A stretch of 64,000 nt of DNA from Marisa cornuarietis (GCA_004794655.1 SMMW01000005.1:558001-622000); one strand, 5' to 3'; shown: positions 33,001 to 45,689, counted from the first letter of the stretch. Numbers and translations are program-made. The notes: generated by a model not told the origin, from the letters alone.

Positions 33001-35339
33001 AGAGATAAATAAGAGACATCATACTGTGAACCCTTTTCTGCTTTACTGTTTGCCTGTTTTAGATACTGGAAAAACTAAGGTTAATTTCTCATCGTCTTAT
33101 CCTTCATTGTTTTGACTTTCCTGTCACTGCGCGCGCTCGTATGTATGTGAGTTTTCATTCTTGCATATTGATTTCTGTGTCTTTTCGATAAACTATATAG
33201 CTCTAAAGACAAAATAGATATTCAATTACCAACTGCAAACATCTTGTCTTCAACACTGAATGTTTGCCCGCCTGGTGAGACAGAGACATACAGGCTATAT
33301 TGTCCTTCTTCTGGAGGGAGTGTTGAGTTGAACTGACAGGATCCTGACACCTTCACTTCATTTTTTGTAATCTTCTCACTGGTGGGTGATGTCACCATGG
33401 TAACAGTTTTCAAGGTTTTATTCTCTGACTAGACGATATGAAATAAATATCCTATTAAACAATAAATTACATTGTTAGATGACTCTTTAGTCCACAAAAA
33501 TGCTTGCTTATACTCTTGCCTGAAATGGAACTAACCCTGACTGCTCAAAGAAGGAAATCGGCTGAGTATTCATTTACGGCCTTTGGTGCATTATCTTCTT
33601 CTCCTGATACGGTTTCTTTTCTTGTGGTTTTTGTGTACAATTTAGGACAAATGAGCTTTAAATTATGTATAAAAATATTCGAATAAACTCCTCTGAAATG
33701 AATTACATGCAAATAGAATTGAATATTGCTTGCAATTAGAACTTACCATTATTTTATGTTGAAAGAGGTGACACCTATATATCCCCCGCGAGGAGTAGAG
33801 ACTGGCAATGACACATGACACACTGACAGACCAAGAAGTATTGACTGCTGTGCATGACATGTTCTTTGGGGGGTCTGATGAGCAGGAAAGGGTTAACATT
33901 ATGGCCATGAAGTGACACCATCAATGTGCTTTGTTATAAGGGTATGACATATTGCATTGAGAGTTAATATATTCCGAAGCTTGTGAGTTTATAATAAAGC
34001 ATATACATTATATATTAAGAGATTAATATAAAAACAACTTAAATATGTAGATGTTAAAGTAAATTATTATTCAAGGCCACAAAACACACAAATACGCGCA
34101 AACACGCACCCACTCATATGCACATTCAGGCACGTGCACCCATTAACTTTCATCACTGCGTCGCTCTCTCATGAGCTATGTGTGTGTGTGTTTGAGAAAG
34201 AGAGAGACAGAGAGAGAGACATAGAGCGGAAGTGAGAGTCAGGGACAGAGACAAAGATAGGAGGAACTAGAAAAAAGATAGTTTAGTGCATAGGAAGTTA
34301 TCCTCTGTAAAAAAAAAAATCGTTACAATTCAGATGACAAAAGAAGGGAAATATCTACATATCAATCTGCCTGAATTTTTTTTTAGTGTATGTGTTGTAT
34401 GCTTGCATATGCGTCTATATGTACTTACTACATATTTATGCACTTACCTATAAAGTGAAGCCCACAGACATCTTTCATCTTATTTTCATTGGTGCGCTTG
34501 CACTCCAGGCTACCGTTAACAAGCTGTACATTGTTATATACCTTAGTGTTGTTCACTGCACTGATGATCATAGCTGTGGTGTGATTATTTAAGACACTAA
34601 TTTTAAAAAGCTCGTCAAATGTATTCATAGCATGACACGTAGTGTCGCATATTGCTAGCAGTGTTGTCACCATGTTATCTTTGTGGGTGCCTTGTTTATT
34701 GTAATATTGTAATTCCCATTCCACGCGTCCCCCAGACTCGCAGGTGAAAAGAGTTTCTTGGTTGGTCAGTACTTCATGCATACCATTATTACCGCACGGT
34801 GAGAGGGTGACACCTGTAGAATCAATATTAGCTCATATGTGAAACTTATAACTGCCATGTAATGAACTCGAAGCAAATGTTATTTTTTAGTCTGCACACA
34901 ATCTAATCGTCTCCTTACATTATTGAAATAACTGTACACGTCCATTACATTGGGTTTTAGGGTTTTTCAGACCACTTCTAATTTAAAAGACAAATTGGTG
35001 CCTATATATTTCCACTAAATGGGTTCCAAGTTTTCATGTGGCTAAGGTAAAATATTAACAGTCACCGTACATTTTTAAGACACATCAATAAATTCCTTTA
35101 TTTATTCTTCATTTTACTTTACGGTGCAAGGCTACAGTAGGTGATATTATAATGTTATTTGCTCAGTTCTTTTAAAGCTTTTTCACAAAACTTAATTCAT
35201 GCATAACTTCAGTTTCGAGTCCCTATTTTAATAAACTGCTTCACACATGTTAATCATTTGCGGTTGTTCACCAAACCGAATCTTTACCTTTGGTAATTTG
35301 CAGATGAAGAAGAAGAAGAACACCAAAAATCCACAACAT
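30029..35339 (-). CDS. Gene B: multi-domain Ig-superfamily type I membrane protein
   Basis: Exon 1 (35339-35288) encodes signal MLWIFGVLLLLHLQITK, phase 1. Exon 2 (34813-34448) is the type-2 domain: SPCGNNG, FTCESGGRVEW, NGSLECKR. Exons 3 (33874-33708 region, GTAAGT donor after ATG at about 33748) and 4 (33428-33230) share one Ig-like domain split by a phase-0 intron. Exon 5 (32748-32446) has CICK...YLRW...LRCD. Exon 6 (31930-31643) is a clear Ig domain: HLRCKSDGRPTP and DTATYTC. Exon 7 (31417-31100) has SKTGAYMVQLINEHG. Exon 8 (30941-30822) is the membrane helix followed by RKKRKG. All introns but one are phase 1. A possible tail exon (30090-30029, ending AFRTSKGR-stop) is weak. The ectodomain plus helix is about 600 residues. 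This is a surface receptor or adhesion protein; ligand and signalling are unknown. Confidence 0.85.
30285..30500 (+). mobile_element. LINE 3' fragment
   Basis: The plus frame reads AGRRRGGQRKNWLTSWKEWTGRPVQDLLTIAPDK. This is the GRRRGRQRKxWxDxxKEWTG terminal signature of non-LTR ORF2 proteins. It lies antisense inside the 3' part of gene B (last proposed intron). Confidence 0.7.
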
Positions 35340-35349
35340 CCTTTCCTTG

Positions 35350-36840
35350 GTGTTGTAAATAAATAACAGATCACATATTCTGTCGTTTGAATATTATGTT
35401 TACAGCATATAATTCAGCAGCTAATAGTGAAACACAAGTAAAAGCGGCAGAATGTATCCACACATCATCACACAGTACACCAGGTGATGGTAGGAAAGGT
35501 TTCCGTGTTACTGGGGGTCTGGTAAGCGAGCAAAGTATGGCTTAACCCCAAAACCAGACAAAGCATTGAATACCGCGAGCGACCCTGTCTATCGACTAGA
35601 AAACATTTGAATTGAAAACAGTCTGTGGAAAGTTCACTATCCTGTACTAGTCATGTTGTCAGATAGATACCCGTCTTTTTTTCTAATGGACTATCTGATC
35701 ATAGCAAAAAGACACAATATGCCACCTTGTCCAGAACAGAACTGTGGTCCTGTAGCCAACAGTGCAGAAAGCAGAACCTCAGATTCTGAGTGTGAAGTAG
35801 AATAAAGCCGGGGATGAAAAATTGCACAGCCTCAAAGTTATGAGAGAAAAGTTCTGTATTATTTTAGTTAGACACATCTGGATAAAGCCAGTTTTTCGTG
35901 TAGATGCATAGTGTCTCGCCCATATCATACTTCACCTTCACTACACAGATGCTTACACCAGTGCAAACATGTGTCTGATGAGAATGCTGCTCAGGCAACT
36001 TTAAGATGTGTTTATGCCGAGTAATTTGAACCTGAGTCAGAAAGTCAGTGATTCATTCTTATTCTTAAGCCAGCAAGACTCGAACTGATTTTGCTCCATT
36101 TCATAATTCTTCTCAAGCATAAAGCTGATTCATCAAAGATGGATGCTTGAACACTCGTGAATGATATTGCAGACGATTCTAAACAAGTTCCTCTTATTGT
36201 GTTTAGTACAAGAAGAAGAACAGTCTTAGTCTTTGCATGTGTATTTCTTAGATAACTTGAAGTTGATGCTTTTAAACACCTGTATATATTTTTTTTCTAA
36301 ACGATGAAATCATCTTTAGTCTTGTGTATGATTAGTGAAAGGTTAAGTATTGCGGCATTGTTTCAAAAAGAAAAATTGGAAACTAAGCTTTTCTTGTTTG
36401 GTTTCCTCAAAAGTACTTTTAGTGTCTTAAAGATAATATAAGGTATTCGTAGAATTAAAAAAACAGGTATGCAACGATTTGCACTACATATGAACATGAG
36501 AAACAATTTTGCATGTTACTCTTTATTTCATTATAAGCAGACACGAGCTGGCGCACAGTTTGATTTCAGTCAGTAATGACTAGCACACATTTTTGGTCAA
36601 GTGTGGTACAATGTTATAGTGACTAAGAATGCAAAGTTGTTCTACATAGGAAGAATATACACACGGCTGGCTGTACGACGACACCCATAATAACATCAGC
36701 AACAAATTTATAAACCACTTTCACCCACAAAGGAAGGCGGACACAAGGCACTTAGATACCTGATGTCACACAGAACACACTCTGCGGGAGTTCTCAAATA
36801 GGTCTCTATTATATCTATTATAACTGTCTCGTTAATTATT
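35350..36840. other. Intergenic stretch between genes B and C
   Basis: It must hold the gene B promoter on the minus strand. No coding exon or repeat family was recognised. Confidence 0.4.
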
Positions 36841-36841
36841 T

Positions 36842-36893
<52 letters not shown>
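36842..36893 (+). repeat. (CT)n(CA)n microsatellite
   Basis: A short CT run followed by about 36 bases of CA. Confidence 0.97.
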
Positions 36894-36894
<1 letters not shown>

Positions 36895-37752
36895 TACAAA
36901 CCCACATATATACACTCATACATTCACATACACACAAACACAAACTTTCGTGATGACCGTCGTTTTAGCCACTGTATCACCAACCGCCTCAGGTTTAGCA
37001 GTCAGCTAAAGTGTTTATATATCATTATCAGTTTAGCAGACTGCTATCCATCAGCCTTCAAGTAGCACGACTGTACATTCAGCACAAAGTGAACAACTTG
37101 CAAGGGAGGGAACCACGGTTGAAATCAGATGGAATGAGGAAGAGTTATGAGCCTTGCCGCTTATTCAAGTACAGGTCACACTGTGAAGAGTAGCTTGCAG
37201 TGTTCGCTCTTAACTCGTTGCGAAAAAGGGAAAGTTTAGCTGTTGCTACGCATGTGTTTTAAGAAAGGCACGAGCGATGTAACACAGTGCAGATTCGTGT
37301 ACAAGTCAGTTGTTTCAGTCACACAATTGACTCTCCAGCGTTAAGAGAGCTTTAAGGGATGGACATTGTTGACTTACTGCACCATATGCTGGAAAACAGA
37401 AATACTTTCGTTACATCTACTAGTACTAGTGATATTTAAACTTCTAAATGTGAAAGCACTCTAGAAGCGCTACTTATATGTTGAGCGTGTCGTTGTCTTT
37501 TGACTAAATAAGGAAATCGGTAGCAAGTGTCTTGTCTCTAAGCTTGCAAAACAGTGTCTGAACCCACTTCTGCTACTTTGTTATTTTGCCATTTGGAGTT
37601 TGCTGTTTCATGGATTAAGTCGTTTTATTTTCTGTTGCTTTGTCTCTCGGCCTTAGTTTTAAAGATGCTCTGATGCTCAACAGTAGCATAAAGCAATTGG
37701 TCTGGACACCACTTTGTAATTACGGAAACAAGACTGTTGCCCTTGATTATCA

Positions 37753-40700
37753 CTAATTTTTACAAGCTGACAGGAACGCTTCAGTGGAATCAACGGGTCC
37801 CCTTCCTTCTCTGGGTCTCTCTGGAAACAAGAAAGTCAAACGACCATCTTAAATGACTGATTAAATAATTTGAAGTTTGTTCAAAAAGCAAACAACTTAA
37901 GATCTGATTGTTGAATTTGGACTAAATCAGCATGTGGCAAAAAGGAAAAAAAAAGATTGCTTTTACAAAGAGGCAGTCAAGAATATTAAGTCAAAGGAAA
38001 CATATTGAGAATTTGCGTATTCCTAAATGATGAAATGCAAACAAAAAAAGTAAGATTTAATACTATCACGATCACTCAAAAGAGCATATGTTTCAGGAGG
38101 AACACTTACAAGGACATTTAGTAGATTGTAGAAATCACCATAACTCAGAAGAATATCGATAACGAAAAAGAACCAAAATAATCCCAATTTCAAATGGGGT
38201 TTGCACCAGTCTCAATGGTTGTACTTTATACAAACATAACTTTGAGAATGGGCAAGGTAGAGACACCGAAGTAGAAAGGGGTAGGGGTGGAGAAACACAA
38301 ACATATGTACCGTTTTCAGGATATTTCACATAAAATTGAATTTAAAAATAAAATTTTAATAAAATTTTAATAAAATTTTGAATTTTTTTATTAGCATTTT
38401 TACCTTCTTTCTTTTTGTTTCTTTTTCAAACACCTTTCTGTCTGTATTTTACTCACCCTCTCTTTTCGTTTTTTGGATTTTCTAAGTTTGCATGTCGCAA
38501 AGCAGGCTGTACGAATGTTACTAAATAAAGATTCAGTAAATGTGATTGCAGACCGTTAGTAAGCAGGTGGTGAAACTGACTAGCGGGAATTCTGGATTTT
38601 GCTGCATAAATGTTTTTATTGCCTCCTGTAGCCTGGCGCAATTGTTTGTAGTGCCTGATAGCTTTATTTTCTTCTCCGTAAGTGGAAATCCATGTATTAT
38701 ACTTTGTATTTGTGAGCAATGTTACCTACAGAAGATGTGGCCGCACATGCATTGTGCCCTGACGAGAAATCAAATGGCAGCAGAAAGACTTACTGTGTTT
38801 ACGCCAAAGAAGTCCTATAGTGACGACAATGACCAGTGGAACAACTCCACCAACAACTGCTTTTACATTGTTTTTCGTTGTCTCGTCAACAGTAGTTGCT
38901 AGAAACAGGAAAATACGAAATTTACTAAGCATAGTTTTCATTCCGCACGGACGATTATCTGATCTTTAAATTAGCGAACTACAAAAACTATTTGTGGTTT
39001 TTTTTACATATTGTTTTGAACAAACATGTTATTTATTATATCAGAAAGGCTTTAAACTTTTTACAGTGGCTACATTTTGTTTGGCTCTTCCAATGGAAAA
39101 ATCACGGTAGTGTGCCTTTAACTATTAAAGCTGAGCGGGTTATTATGCAGCATATCCTTCAAGACATTTAAGATGAGTCCTTCTCGTATACTACTTTGAA
39201 AGTCAGCCTGATATGAACACTCCACAGATTTCTGACAGAAACTATGTTCTTTTAAAGTGCTAGAATACTACAGTGAATAATTCAACTGAACATTCATTTA
39301 AATGAATTTTGAATTTTTTTTTATCACACCGTCAAGTCTCGTTGTAATAAGTATGCGTTATGCTTTCATGTTACGTGTACAACAATTAATTGTATACTTA
39401 AAACTGCAAAACGTTACATGGAGCAAGATCAGGTTAATAGGGAGGTTGTTTCAGTAAGGAAATGTCTTCTCGGTCAGGATTTGCCGGATGCTCAGGGCGT
39501 TGTGAGCAGGTGCGTTGTCATGGTAAAGCAGCCACGATTTGTTCTACCATAACTATCTCTCTTCTCGCGCACTGAACGAAGCAAATGCCACAGAATATCT
39601 TTGTAGACTTGTTCATTGACCAGGATATCATGGTAGATGCTTCAATCCGGTTTTTCCTCGGCCAGAAAAGCGGAGTCTCAGGACGTTGTGTGCATGTGCA
39701 TCATAGCTGCTTCACCACGACAATGCACCTGCTCACACCACCCTGAGTATCCAACAGTTCCTGACTTACAAGAGCATTTCCTTACTAGAACAACCTTCCT
39801 GTTTACCTGATCTTGCTCCAAGTAACTTTTTTCTTTTTCCCAATCTGGATGGGTTCATCAAAGGGGACCCGTTTTGAACGCGCGGAGGCCATCAAGAAAG
39901 CCGGAATGACGGAGCTGAGGGGCATCCCAGAAGAATCCTTCCAGCAGTGCACACAAGCACGGCAGAGAAGAATGGAAAAGTGCATTAGACTCGAGGGGTT
40001 ACTTTGAAGGGAAGACCAAGTAGCTTGTTGACTGGAATTAAAATAAATTGTTTGTGAAATCGGTCCCGTTACTTTTCAGACACAGCTCAAAGTAAAGAAA
40101 GGTTAAAGTTACCCCCTCACCATTTTAGGTCGTTGGGGAGTAAGGTGTTAGGGACCTAATTTTTCTCGGGACCAGTCTTATCTAAGACCAGTTTGCATCT
40201 CGCTCTCACTATCTTACTTTATCCCCACCCTCAATGTAGTCAGGTCCGCTAAATGGGTCGACTGGAAGGGAAGTTCGCTCACTCCAAACTGATATCAAAC
40301 CGGCGAACACACACATACAGATACGTATGCTTCATCCCTGCTCTATTTATTTAAATATTGCTTAATTCTTTTCACGAAATATTTTAGATGAGCAGGTTAG
40401 TTAAATACGTTAATCTTAAACATTATTCCATACTAACCATGAGTACTGGTCATCTTTTCTGCTTCCAAATATATTTCTCGCTGAGTGCAACATTTCCAAG
40501 TCACTTGTCTTTTACTGAGAACAGTTGTATTTAACAATGATGTACAAGATGAACTCCTGGATAATGTCTCGTTGCACCAGCAAACTCCAACTCCAATCTG
40601 TGTACTAAGCTGGACTCGTCCCGTTGAATTCAAATAACATACAATTGAACGCTCCTGATCCTTGACTGTTATGTCAAAAAGAGGATCTGCACGTTTTGTC

Positions 40701-40887
40701 GAACAATTCCCGCCAATGAAAGTGTTCTTGTCGAATTCGCATGTTATGCGTATCATCTCGCCCTGTATTCCATGTTCGAAACAATGATCCATATCGCTGC
40801 CCATCACTGAAACAAAAGTATTGCTCACGTTCAGGAAACATTTTCATAAGGTCCAGAAATAAAAGAACAGCAAGACTGCATTAAGAA

Positions 40888-40954
<67 letters not shown>

Positions 40955-42317
40955 CAAGGATACAAGAGATATGTTTTATGCTACATTCTTATTTTTGCAA
41001 GAGGAAAACCTTTAGGATGTGTCAACTTCACAGATTAGCCAGCGCTGTTTTTCTGTACGGAAAGAGGGATGCAATCTGAAGATATATATTTATTGAATTA
41101 CAGGGTACAGGTACCGATGGATGTGTCAGTACCTCACCAACAGAAAGTCAAGGTCCAAAGCAGGAAACACTAAGGCATAAAGAAAACCACCAATGAAGGT
41201 TTTCCACTAAAAGGAACAAGATATTACCCTATTTATAATTTTCATGAACAGCTTCTTCATTATATACCAAACTGGATCCCCGATGCCATTTAGCAGACGA
41301 TTTAGTCATATAGTGTTTTGAGAAATATGTCAACAGCTAAGGTGAGGGTTCAGAATGCACTGAAAAATGGACAAATAGACTGAAAAGGGGTTAGAAGCTA
41401 TATTCCAGTAATATGACATACACAATCTTCAGCCTGAACACAAGAAGTGAAACCGCAAATCTAAGATATGTAGGCACAATCTTCTTCAATACAAGAAATC
41501 AGCATTCCTTGCTGTCATTTTGAATAAAAGTTGACGGAAAAATTAAATCAACAAGTGTGGTGCACAGGAAAATGTAGAATTTCCCTGATTAAAAAAATAT
41601 CATGGAGCATCATCGGGCGCAGACTTAAATGTACAAAAAAGACTGCATCCTGAACGATTCACACCCATGTTAAAATAGGGAATAACTGCCTTGGGAGGTG
41701 TCTCAAAGTCCAAGGTGGTCAAAGTAACCAAAACAAACAGGCATGGAGTGTCATCATTGAAGTTATCAAGTAAAATTTGACCCATGCTATAGACACAGTA
41801 ACTGGTTTGCAAAACAGACGCAGTACAAAGATTTCATCCACACTGCAAAGTTTAGAAAGCTGACTAATCATCCATAGCCGATACAATTCAGATTCAAAAG
41901 AAGTAGCTTCCTTAGATGAGCTAGCTGACTGGAAAGACGAAGAAAAACCTTGTCAAACAATTCAGCAAATATATCCCCAATTACAGCAGGATAACTTCGT
42001 GGACAAGAGATCTCTTTTCAAAACACAAAAACATCTGTGGAATTTTAAAAAAGTACCCAATGATACCATACCTGTGACTGTTATGCACAAATGAATAAAT
42101 GTACCGTGATGTAAAAAATGCTTTAAAAAGACTAGACTTCCTGAATAATCGAATATTAAGCAGTAATGACTGGTTAAAGGATATTTACTGCCAAATCATT
42201 AAACTGCCCAGTACTGGACCAAAGAGATCAGAAATTATGTTAGACGATGGAACAGTATTGTGCTTATGCCTAGAAAGTCACCTGGGGTTGTGATAAAATT
42301 CCTAAGTATGTGCATGT

Positions 42318-42367
<50 letters not shown>

Positions 42368-42404
42368 ATCCATGTGTGTGTGTGTGAGTGTGTGTGTGTG
42401 CATG

Positions 42405-42440
<36 letters not shown>

Positions 42441-43087
42441 AGCATGTGTATGTGTGTTTGTGTAAAAACAAAGATACAAGAGATATGTTTTATGCTGCAT
42501 TCTTATTTTTGCAAACCATTAGGGTGTGTCGACTTTCCATATAAGCCAGCGCTGTTTTTCTGTATAGAAATGTGTCAGTTACTATGAACTTTATATTAGT
42601 CTATAAAATCAGCATTGATTCTGCACAAGTGTGGAATGTAAGCGTGCTAAATGTCCACGACCATCTTTCACAAACTTAATGCAATAAGTTATGAAGTTAT
42701 TAGCTTTAACAAGAACACAAATCATATTAAACCATTACCCTAAATCTATCTTAACTGAGCGCAAAAATGCACCTCTTATAACACGTTTGTGCTTTTAATT
42801 TGTGTGAATCAATCACATAATTATTCCTTTTGGTCTACGCTAGGCAGGTAAACAACCAACCAGAAAGGGAAGTGTTGGTCGCATCATGGCGGTCTGTTCC
42901 TAGTAACATCGTCAGTGTGCGACCATCATCAATGTCCCTAACAGCTCATTTCTGATAATAATTCAACTTTAAACACCTTAACCTTTTAATAAAACTCTGT
43001 TTCAGGCATCTAAGTTCACAAAGCTAATATATAGATATGCCGACCTGTGGATAGAATAGAGAAGATTACGAAGATAATAAAGTTCAT
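37753..43087 (-). CDS. Gene C: type-1 cysteine-rich single-pass membrane protein (complete)
   Basis: Exon with ATG (43091-43045) follows acceptor CTTCAAAACAG and encodes signal [14 protein letters not shown], donor GTCGGC, phase 1. The ectodomain exon (40806-40438, 123 residues) follows TTTTGTTTCAG. It has nine cysteines, DPLFDI, the VCWCNE hairpin, LLNTT and VTWKCC. The membrane exon (38898-38794) reads [20 protein letters not shown], then WRK. The last exon (37820-37753) follows TTCTTGTTTCCAG and encodes a short tail, [16 protein letters not shown], ending at TAG. All introns are phase 1 and the frame is open throughout, giving about 197 residues. Two possible untranslated exons lie upstream. 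It is a paralogue of genes A and E. It was not recognised as a known family, and an Ig-like fold is only possible. Confidence 0.85.
38905..39410. other. Intron sequence of gene C, nothing recognised
   Basis: AT-rich intron between the ectodomain and membrane exons. No element was recognised before the mariner pieces. Confidence 0.4.
39418..39640 (-). pseudogene. Mariner transposase fragment, inverted partner
   Basis: On the minus strand it reads [19 protein letters not shown], then [22 protein letters not shown], then a stop and [17 protein letters not shown] is the second catalytic aspartate block of mariner transposases. It lies head to head with the plus-strand fragment at 39690-40015 inside gene C. 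Confidence 0.75.
39690..40015 (+). pseudogene. Mariner transposase C-terminal fragment
   Basis: The frame reads [22 protein letters not shown], then [12 protein letters not shown], then [20 protein letters not shown] and RRMEKCI. These are the D,D34D C-terminal blocks of mariner. The third catalytic residue, normally Asp in APSD, is Asn here, so even a complete protein would lack the triad. The N-terminal DNA-binding part is absent. Confidence 0.85.
40130..40315. repeat. Possible interspersed-repeat fragment
   Basis: Similar to 3590-3725 (shared GGGTCRA.TGG, AAGTKMGC and ATCAAACCGGC words). The family was not identified. Confidence 0.35.
40889..41065 (+). repeat. (TG)n plus 120-bp unit, copy 1
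   Basis: (TG)n at 40889-40948 is followed by TAAAAACAAGGATACAAGAG, ATGTTTTATGCT.CATTCTT and CCAGCGCTGTTTTTCTGTA. The same TG tract and unique sequence recur at 42317-42575. Confidence 0.9.
41105..42290 (+). pseudogene. Heavily decayed jockey-like RT fragment
   Basis: Pieces read QYLTNRKSR, then after frameshifts ADDLVIW and CFEKYVNS, then WTEKW-like text. At 42099-42230 a frame reads [17 protein letters not shown]. The order and words fit a jockey-like ORF2 in late decay. No open frame of useful length remains. It lies in gene C intron 1, between the two copies of the 120-bp unit. Confidence 0.45.
42317..42575 (+). repeat. (TG)n plus 120-bp unit, copy 2
   Basis: Compound TG/TGCA tract at 42317-42460, then the 120-bp unit shared with 40949-41065, differing by several substitutions and a small deletion. 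Confidence 0.9.
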
Positions 43088-43254
43088 CTTCCTGTTTTGA
43101 AGAGCAACCGGAAATGGAAGAAATGGTAAACCGACGACAGCGAAAAGAAAAAAAAGTAAATGTTAATAATTTTGTTAAATTGAGAATAAATCTTAACGTT
43201 TGACTTTTGGCCAGTTGATGATATTAATTTGGCAGAGGGGGAGCAGTATGGTCG

Positions 43255-43365
43255 ACTTTTGAGAGGGGAGTAAGGGTGAGTCGTGAAGCTGTGTGCCGTT
43301 AATGAACTGCCTGTAATGGACCACGTGATAGAGATATTTTAATTTTTTTGCATCGGCTTATATTA
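43255..43365 (+). repeat. Dispersed repeat, copy 2 (pairs with 2718-2815)
   Basis: See 2718-2815. This copy has GCCGTTAATGAACTGCCTGT and TTTTTTTGCATCGGCT. Confidence 0.55.
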
Positions 43366-44393
43366 CTGTCTGGTAGAAGTTGTGTGCCATTACGCAATAA
43401 TAAGAAAGTGTCATTCCTCTGAATCCAGCTTGAGGTTATTAGTTCAAATAATCAAATCGCTTATAAAGATTATATTCAGTGGGTTATTGTATAATTTTTT
43501 TTCATACGTCACCTACACGACAGAGAAATCCATGCAACAGAGAATTAAAATATTAAACTAATAATGTATTTGAGTGACACTAAAACAGCAGTTCAAAGAT
43601 ACTCTTTGTATACATACTCTATACTTCAATAACGTTTTTTATTTTAATGCCATACGAGTTCTGAGTGTTCTGATAGAGTTTCCTTCCCTCGAGTCACATT
43701 GTCTCCCTTGGATCATGTAAAAATTGCCTTTATCGTGCGTAGAGATTGAGGGAATTATAAAAAAAGATTTCCTTTCATTTATTACCAGTAAAAAGCTCAA
43801 GAAACTGGTTATAAAGACACAATGCTTATATCTGAAATCTATCAAGATAATGCAACTAAAGAGACTACATTGCCAGTACGGTGATACTGACTAATGGAGA
43901 AAATAAAGACTGAAGGCTTTTATAGTTTCACACAGAAGATGAGATCACCACTCATGAAGACTTTTGAAAACCTTCTTATTGGAGACAAAAAAATTAAAGG
44001 AATAAGTAATTACGTAAAACGAGAAAGAAAAGACAAAGAAAAAGACAAAGATGAGTGAGTGAGTATTGCTATATTGCTGCTACCTCTATAAGCTTATCAA
44101 TGATGTCTACCAGAAAAGTCAACTATAGCAGAACACAAGATCATACAATTGTATAGGCAGATTTTGGTAAACATGTGGATAGAACAATAATCAAGTGCAA
44201 ATCTAACTTCATCTTGTCAGTGTACTTTTTGTGGCATCTCTTGTTTTGGATGCTTTTATTGTTCCTGTTTTGATTGCATTATTGTTGGAATGACATAATT
44301 TTATGCGAAAAGTCAACATTTTTGTCATAAAACACAGAAAAAGATCAAAACCAAACCGTAATAAGAGGCTACGACTCTGACACGTTCACTTAC

Positions 44394-44475
44394 CTAAACC
44401 AAGAACGGTGCAAAGCCATGTCGGCTCCACTGTGAACAATCTGCACTCTTGTGTCTATCACGAGTAGTTCACACC
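44394..44475 (-). other. Candidate 5' untranslated exon of gene C (proximal)
   Basis: 82 bases bounded by acceptor TTTTGTTACAG and donor GTAAGTGAAC on the minus strand, 1.3 kb upstream of the gene C start exon. It begins GGTGTGAACT and resembles 45030-45112. The frames contain stops, so it is probably untranslated. Confidence 0.5.
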
Positions 44476-45029
44476 CTGTAACAAAACAGAGAATATGATT
44501 TTTTTGCCTTAACCGTCCTTAAAACTTCCCTAAAGAATATTTGTAAACTATATTTAAACATACAGGGCATATAACCTTGTATCTCTAGTAGAGCCAGCCA
44601 GCCAGCCAGCCAGCCAGCAAGGTGCCTTATAGGATCGTCTTCGACAAGGTGTCGTGCCGGTCACAAGGACAAATAAAACCAGTTTAAGTCGCTTGAGTGT
44701 TGCCAGAAGAGGTTCCTGGTGTCCATTGAAGATTATTCATTTCTGTCTAATCAAAGATACATTGTCTGCACTTAATGATATTTGCCAGGCTGCATGAATG
44801 CATTTGTCTTTCGTCATTGTTGCAATGCTGGACACTTGCCATGAAGAGAAGATTGATCTTATCGGTTACAAGTCCTAGACGTTAGCCGTCTCAATACAAC
44901 AGACAGGTACGCAAGCCTGCACTTATCGCTAACATTGGTGTGAAAAGAAACAAATAATAGAAGTTTGAGGGGGCAAAAGTTCAATATTTTTAAGTACGAT
45001 TGCGCGCAACTAATTCCATAGTTACTTAC

Positions 45030-45112
45030 CTCTATCCATGATAAGCGTAAATCAATGTCAGTTCCGCGGTGCAACATCCAGGTTTCTTCGCACTCTGAGC
45101 TTTAAGTGCACC
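45030..45112 (-). other. Candidate 5' untranslated exon of gene C (distal)
   Basis: 83 bases bounded by acceptor GCTGTCACAG and donor GTAAGTAAC on the minus strand. Start GGTGCACTTA and the interior GTTGCACCGCGGAACTGACATTG parallel the proximal exon (GTTCACAGTGGAGCCGACATGG). It is likely a duplicated exon. Confidence 0.5.
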
Positions 45113-45689
45113 CTGTGACAGCGGTATAATAGGGAAAGACATGAATTACATGAGCATGACAGTTCGGAATTTTTCTTAAATCTCTTTTAAAAATAACTAC
45201 ATGCTGACGTGTAGATTAAGGAAACAATCTTAAAACTCGTTATCTTGGGATAGCTAAGGGCATGAACAATGTTACTATGAATCTTGACTTAATAAATGTT
45301 TAGATGATTTCTTAGACAGTTCAACTGTACCAGCGGCAGATATACACAAAGTGTCACCTCTTGCAGTTATAATCGTCACACACAAAAACGCACAAACAGA
45401 CACGCAGACGCCTGCCACCATTACACCATTAACTGATTTTCTTTTGCTGGGGGTTTCCCACCCAGCGCTATATCACTATATTTTAACAAAAAGTAGATTT
45501 GTAAGCCTTCACCACAATTCAATGAGCATCTAATATTAGGTATAACACAATTCACACAATATCTTCAACCAACAGTCAAATGTTCTTCATATATAGTGAT
45601 CAAACGATAAATTGTTCATCAAAGCAAAACAAAGATAACCAAGACCATCGGTCAAGATTCAGTCGTCTGTAACAGGCTGTCACTCAGTG

